NCBI GenBank assembly: GCA_031213475.1
Contig: JARUPZ010000013.1
Coordinates: 4,382,739-4,446,738, forward strand
Source: Nereocystis luetkeana
Taxonomy: Eukaryota; Sar; Phaeophyceae; Laminariales; Laminariaceae
Reading direction: 5' to 3'
Length of the DNA: 64,000 nucleotides
Below the pieces are notes generated by a model. It worked only from the letters and a program-made list of their open reading frames with translations, made no database searches and was not told the origin of the DNA. Below, piece by piece: positions 59,034 through 64,000 of this stretch (positions are counted from its first letter, which is position 1; the number at the start of each line of letters is the position of its first letter). Made by a program: the position numbers and the translations under genes.

Positions 59034-61150
59034 TCACCTGAACTCAGTCCTTACCCGCACCCGCCGCAAAGTCGATTCTGAACTCCGGCGACAACTGTAG
59101 CTCGCTAGAGTCGCGTAGCTGTGGCCACGTTTCTTCTTGCTACCCCTTACTTGTCCACTCGAGGTAGCCCCGATGTAGTACCTTGCAACTGACTTTGTTT
59201 TCCAGCCACCAATTTTCATGATCTCGTCCACAGCCGTCCCGGCCAGGGATTTGCTGAGCGAGCCTCCCACTCGAAAGGAGTGCATCGTCAAGTGGTTCGG
59301 CAGGTCTGCCATTCGCAGATAGCTTTGCAGGTTCGCCGTCATACGGGCGACGGAGAGAGAGAGATGGCCCCGGCCACCTTCTGCCGTAGCAACGGGGAAG
59401 AGGTGCCCAGTGCTTAAGTCCCTTCCAATTCGCTGTGGTGCCGAGATGTACGCCGTGTGACCGCCCGAAAGGCGCAAAGAGCCGGGCAGTCCCGGCCCCC
59501 TAACACCACCACAGAGGACCGCAGCGTCTTGCCAAAATCTGATAGTTGAAGATCAAACCCTTCGACTCTGGGAGCCTCAAGATGTGCGAACCCATGGTAA
59601 ACGAAAGATTGCAACTCCTATGCATCGAATAGAAAGCCAAGGAATACCAGGCGATATCTCGGGTCAGCAAAATACGCTCTGCCAGAAAGCTGGCCACCTG
59701 AGCGCGCAACCGCACGTCACATAGCAGATGTATGAGTGTGTGTTCCAGCATCGGCACCGCCTGATTGACCTGAATCCCGACCTGCTTCTGTTCCTCAGGT
59801 ACGAAGGTATGGTACGAATCTACCAACGGGCTCGAGCACGGACTTCCTACCCGGCGGACGGGGTCCCATTCCTCTCCTTGCCCGCTTTCTTTCATCGCCA
59901 TGTTCAGCTTCGACCCAAACCCTTAGACTCGGCCGCATACCGTTTAGCACACGAAGACCCCGTCAGGCACGTATCGTCGCCCGCGTGGCCCACACCGGCG
60001 CAAGACGCTTCATGCACCATCTTGGTGCCTTTCCCTTGCGTGTCGAGGAAGCAGAGGAAATTCAAGACATCGTATGGGGTAGCTGTTTGCCAACCACGAG
60101 ACACCGCCGAAACAACGAGCACAAACGCGTCAAACCCATCGGCCACCCTGCTTTTTTGGACTTACTCGGGGCGCCCCTCCATCGCCGCCAGTACTTGGCG
60201 TCGACGTGGTTGCATCTTTTCAACATCCACAACTACGGGCACCCGCGCCGGATACCGCGGGGCCGGCAATGATCGAACCGGCTGAGCGCCGCACTTCCTA
60301 ATAGAAGTTAGAGTGTGCAACGTTTTCTTCCTGACACGTAGAGCAAAACGCAAACCGAACCAAGTCCCTGGTCGTAGCCTCCCCTCTGAGAGGTGACCCA
60401 CCCTGGAGAGGCTCCCGCCAGTACCGTTCTGTTTGGAATAGAACGCCAAATAAAAGGGGGACCGTATGCCTCGAAGAGCGTTTGAAGACGCCCGAAACAG
60501 CGAAATATATGCGCGCCACTATGTGATGGCTGCCCGTCCCTGCGCGATAGTAGCCGTACCTGGGCACCCGTTACCCTTTGGTACGGAAGTCTAAAGCCGA
60601 GGGCTCGTACCTCAAACCTGGTGAATCTTGACGGGATCCGGTTGTCGAACACCGCTCCGGGAAATCGGGCGACGTCATACGGGCCGGCGCTCGACGGACC
60701 CCGGTATTCCCTTAGGAGAAGATCGTGAAGATCCTCTCCATCGCGTAAGTACAACACCAACGTGTGTCCAAGCGGGTGTTCTTTTAAGGATGATGTCGTG
60801 CCAGAAGCCTACATGCCGGCGCACGAACCCCGGTACGAATTGGTTCCCCTCCCCCCCCGCATCCCATAACGGAGCATCCCACGGAAATACGCCGTAGGAG
60901 ACCCTACAAGGAGTCACTCGTGGCATACGCCAGGGACGGCCACCCTCCCGAGGCGGGCCGGGCTCCCGTGCGCGCCCACTCGCGTTCGTCGATATCCAAG
61001 GGGGGCGTGGGGAGAAGAACGGGCCGCACGTGTGCGTGGCGTCGATCAAGGCGTCGGAGCCAACCGTCGGCGACCATCTACAGCGCGCCGTGGGGGAAAA
61101 GAGGTGAAGATACTCATATATATATATACGGAGTATCATATAGCGCAAAA
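59034..61150 (-). mobile_element. Fossil DIRS-type retrotransposon, second family
   Basis: Minus strand. A tyrosine recombinase at about 60.15-59.05 kb has the core box TMHSFRVGGSLSKSLAGTAV and GGWKTKSVARYYIG. Pieces of the region before the reverse transcriptase lie at about 61.0-60.6 kb (VFPWDAPLWDAGGEGNQF). Much of the reverse transcriptase / RNase H part is not seen. Broken, with several breaks; the recombinase part is the best preserved. Different from the Ngaro-type copy at 26-30 kb. Confidence 0.8.
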
Positions 61151-61179
61151 GGAAACCTCGTGAAACGCGCGTGTATCCT

Positions 61180-61425
61180 TAATTGAGGTAATCGGATCAA
61201 CCAGGGGCATAGCTCTGCCACCCTGGTATGGAGTATGTAAATCTTTGCCAGCAAGCGTCGTATACGGAATGCTGTATCCCACCAAAAGCAGCCCCCCGAA
61301 GACACGCGTGGCAACCTTGGTGAGGTAATCGATTCAAACGAGGGACATAATTCTGGCCCCCTTGTTACAAAGTAAGTAAATCTCTGTAAGAAAGCGTTGA
61401 AGCGAAGCTGTGTATCCAGGCGGGT
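61180..61425. repeat. Diverged direct duplication of about 130 bp
   Basis: TTGAGGTAATCGGATCAACC...GTATGTAAATCTTTGCCAGC and TGAGGTAATCGATTCAAACG...GTAAGTAAATCTCTGTAAG. It flanks the DIRS-type fossil on its upstream side and may belong to it. Confidence 0.65.
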
Positions 61426-61429
61426 CGTC

Positions 61430-62160
61430 GAGAAAACATGACGATTGCACAGACACCGGCAACGCAACTCCGTGCGTACCTACATGCCATATGGGTGTTA
61501 ATACGGTAACAGAAAGTGAGGGTAACGAGTTGCGTTGGTGTCTGCATACAATCGAACAAAATAAATGAATAAATAAAGAAAATAAAGAAAATACATATAT
61601 ATATATATATAAAACAATATACATATATATACGCAAACAAAACCTGTGGCGTCGGAGTATCGAAAGAGCATGTGAGACCCCCAAAGGGGCGCCGTCATAC
61701 GTGAGCGCAAATATCATCATTTTAGCTTGAGTCAAGCGGGTCCCCCGCCAGCCCACGGAGTGTCTATGACTAAGGTAACGGTCGCCGCTTCCTAAGGTAC
61801 GAGCGCCGCCCTCGATCCCTTAGAATCCTGAGTCGAATGGAACAAACGCCAGACATAAACGATTGTCGGCGAGACCAAGCAGTCGCCCTCGCCTACGTCC
61901 CCGGCTGAGCCAAGCAAACTAATCATCCTACCATGGAGCCTCTGCAGCCAATCGCTGTCGCAACCGACTGACTGGTACGCGCTGGCAGCCACCAAAGACT
62001 ATTATCATGGGTCGAAGGGAACTGAACGCCAGAAACTGCATTATATACGCGCGGAGACGGACGTCCCAGCCCCTAACTACATCGGCCGTTTCGCCACCGG
62101 ACCAATTACAAGACCGAACCAAGATCGCCAGTCAATAGTAGTATGATACACGCGGCTCAG
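61430..62160. other. No gene recognised
   Basis: A TA microsatellite at 61593-61632; otherwise unique-looking. Confidence 0.4.
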
Positions 62161-62204
62161 ACACAAAATGAGGGGTTATACCGTAGTATCGATACGTGTA
62201 CGAG

Positions 62205-63680
62205 GACCCAAAGGAGAATACAGCAGTATCGAGAGGGAGGGAGGGGGCACAACAGTCGCAAACCCCGGAGGACCATACCCTCCCCTCCCCCGTCAAAACG
62301 AGAGAATACAGCAGTATCAAGAGGAAGGGAGGTGGCACAACGGTACCAGACCCCCTAGGACCATACCCTCGTCTCCACCGTCCAAACGAGGCAAAGCAGC
62401 AGTATCCAGAGGAAGGAAAGGGGCGCCACAGTACTAGACCCCGCAGGACCATACCCTCCAGCCCGCCGTCAGCACGAGAGAATACAGCAGTATCAAGAGG
62501 GAGGGGAGGGGGCACCACATTACCAGACACATAGGACCACCCTCCACTCCACCGTCAAAACTTTAGAATACAGCAGTATCAAGCGGGAATGAGGGGGCAC
62601 CATGGTCCCTCCCCTCCACCATCCAAACGAGCGAACACGGCAGTATCGAGGGGAGGGTGGGGGCACAGCCATACCCTCCGCTCCACCTTCAAACGAGAGA
62701 ATACGGTAGTATCGAGGGGAGTGAGGGGGCACCACGGTGCCCAACCGTGTAGGACCATGCCCTCCCCTCCCCCGTCAAGACGAGAGAATACAGCAGTATC
62801 AAGGGAGAGGGAGTGGGCACAACAGTACCAGGCCCCGTAGGACCATATCCTTTACTCCCTCGTCAAACGAGAGAACACGGTAGCATCGAGGGAAGTGAGG
62901 GGGCACAACAGTACCAGACCCCGCAGGACCATGCCCTCCCCTCCACCGTCAAACGAGAAAATACAGCAGTATCGAGAGGGAGGGAGGGGGCACAACAGTA
63001 CCAGACCCCGTAGGGTCATACCCTCCCCTCAACTGTCAAAACGAAAGAATGAAGCAGTATCAAGAGGGAGGGAGGGGGCACAAGAGTACCAGATCCCGTA
63101 GGACCCTACCCTCCCCTCCACCGTCAGAACGAGAGAGTACAGCAGTATCAAGAGGGAGGAAGGGAGGGGCACAACAGTAACAGACCCCGTAGGACCATAC
63201 GCTCCCCTTCAGCGTCAAAACGTGAAATAAGCCCGTAGCACGAGGAAGGGAGGGGGCACAACAGTACCAGACTCCGTAGGACCATACCCTCCCCTCCCTC
63301 GTCAAGGCGGGAGAAACAGCAGTATCAAGAGGGAGGGAGGGGGCCCAACAACACCAGACCCCGTAGGATCATACCCTCTACTCCCTCGTCAAAGCGGGAG
63401 AAAACAGCAGCATCAAGTGGGTGGGAGGGGGCCCAACAGCACGAGACCCCGTAGGACCATACCCCCTCGCCACCGTCAAACGAGAGAATACAGCAGCACA
63501 ACGAGCATACAGCAGTATCGAGGGGGCGTCAAAACCAAATCGTAGCTTCGTACTGTACTCAGGACAAGCGGGAAAATGCAGAAGTATCCTGCACTCAGTA
63601 CGAGCGGGAGAGTGCAGCAGTATCGATACTGACCCTTCGCTCCACCGTCCAACGAGAGAATACAACAGTACAACGAGAGA
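62205..63680 (+). repeat. Minisatellite, about 85-bp units, 17-18 copies
   Basis: Unit landmarks: GAGAATACAGCAGTATCGAG, GGAGGGGGCACAACAGTACC, AGACCCCGTAGGACCATACC, CTCCCCTCCACCGTCAAAC. Copies are 80-90% alike. Open frames on both strands follow from unit length and are not genes. Confidence 0.9.
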
Positions 63681-63689
63681 AAACAGCCG

Positions 63690-64000
63690 TAACGAGGGGG
63701 AACAAGGGGCAATAGCACATACCACCATCTCAGGCAACTCCAGTACCCTCCGCATACGCACGTCAGGTAACAGTGAGAGGGCATAGCGGGATCGTAGCAA
63801 AATACGCTCTACCCCCCACAATCTTCGATACCAACCTTTGTCCCCACGTACTCAATCTCCGATACCAATTTGCCTTTGTCGCCCTGCACCCGTTTATTGT
63901 TGTTGATCTGCTGCCAGCGGGGGCAGCGGCGCCAGACCAACACAACCTCGTATACTCGAGAAAGCGGCAAGCACACTCGTACCTCTGGAAGGTGCGTGGT
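63690..64000. other. Window end, open minus frame of unknown meaning
   Basis: The minus frame below 63945 includes VQGDKGKLVSEIEYVGTKVG in one reading; too short to place. Confidence 0.3.

Noticed and set aside
62205-63680. Overlapping frames in the 85-bp minisatellite as a repeat protein
   Set aside because: Frames occur on both strands and break at unit-length changes; no start or splice context.
63763-63990. Minus-strand frame as the start of another element or gene
   Set aside because: Too short and cut by the window edge; two frames are equally open.

Overview
The window looks like nuclear DNA of a large-genome, repeat-rich photosynthetic eukaryote. A heterokont alga with a secondary red plastid, brown-alga-like, fits best. 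Evidence: the one clear host gene encodes a Rieske oxygenase whose N-terminus resembles a bipartite plastid presequence (hydrophobic signal peptide, phenylalanine near the likely +1 position, then a Ser/Ala/Arg-rich transit region). Short CCCTAA arrays suggest TTAGGG telomeres. There are also Ngaro/DIRS-type retroelements, LINE pieces, tRNA-derived SINEs and many MITEs. Species cannot be fixed from the sequence alone.

The main result is one host gene on the minus strand that fills about three quarters of the window. It belongs to the pheophorbide a oxygenase (PAO) / chlorophyllide a oxygenase branch of Rieske non-haem iron oxygenases. I located 13 exons between 48642 and 1. Every junction keeps the reading frame, eleven introns are GT-AG and one is GC-AG. 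The coding exons total 1298 bases in 48.6 kb (about 2.7%), giving 432 residues before the gene leaves the window at base 1. Intron 1 alone is 25.8 kb. The Rieske ligands (C126, H128, C146, H149) and the mononuclear iron motif (N247, D250, H253, H258) are all present.

Layout. 0-23 kb: exons 2-13 in introns of 0.6-4.5 kb, full of MITEs, one dispersed repeat family ending in poly-C, minisatellites and very long G tracts on the plus strand. 22.6-48.4 kb is intron 1: a 165-bp tandem array, an Ngaro/DIRS fossil, LINE pieces, a TA-flanked 1.8-kb DNA transposon, a 3-kb satellite of about 58-bp units that changes orientation twice, a 2.1-kb element with 218-bp inverted ends, and a pair of tRNA-derived SINEs. 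48.7-53.2 kb: upstream intergenic DNA with further MITEs. 53.5-57.4 kb: a 3.85-kb element with about 250-bp inverted ends. 58.3-58.9 kb: exon-like open segments of an unrecognised protein. 59-61.1 kb: a second DIRS-type fossil. 62.2-63.7 kb: an 85-bp minisatellite.

Three MITE families are nested in one another, which gives an order of activity (F3 oldest, then F1, then F2) and shows target duplications of TA for F1 and TTAA for F2. The most unusual unexplained signal is the 9-mer TACCTGGTA / TACCAGGTA. It occurs at 22 places, four of them tandem doubles, where about 0.5 is expected by chance. Comparison of repeat copies shows it arises as 7-bp (5 bp plus a duplicated TA) insertions.
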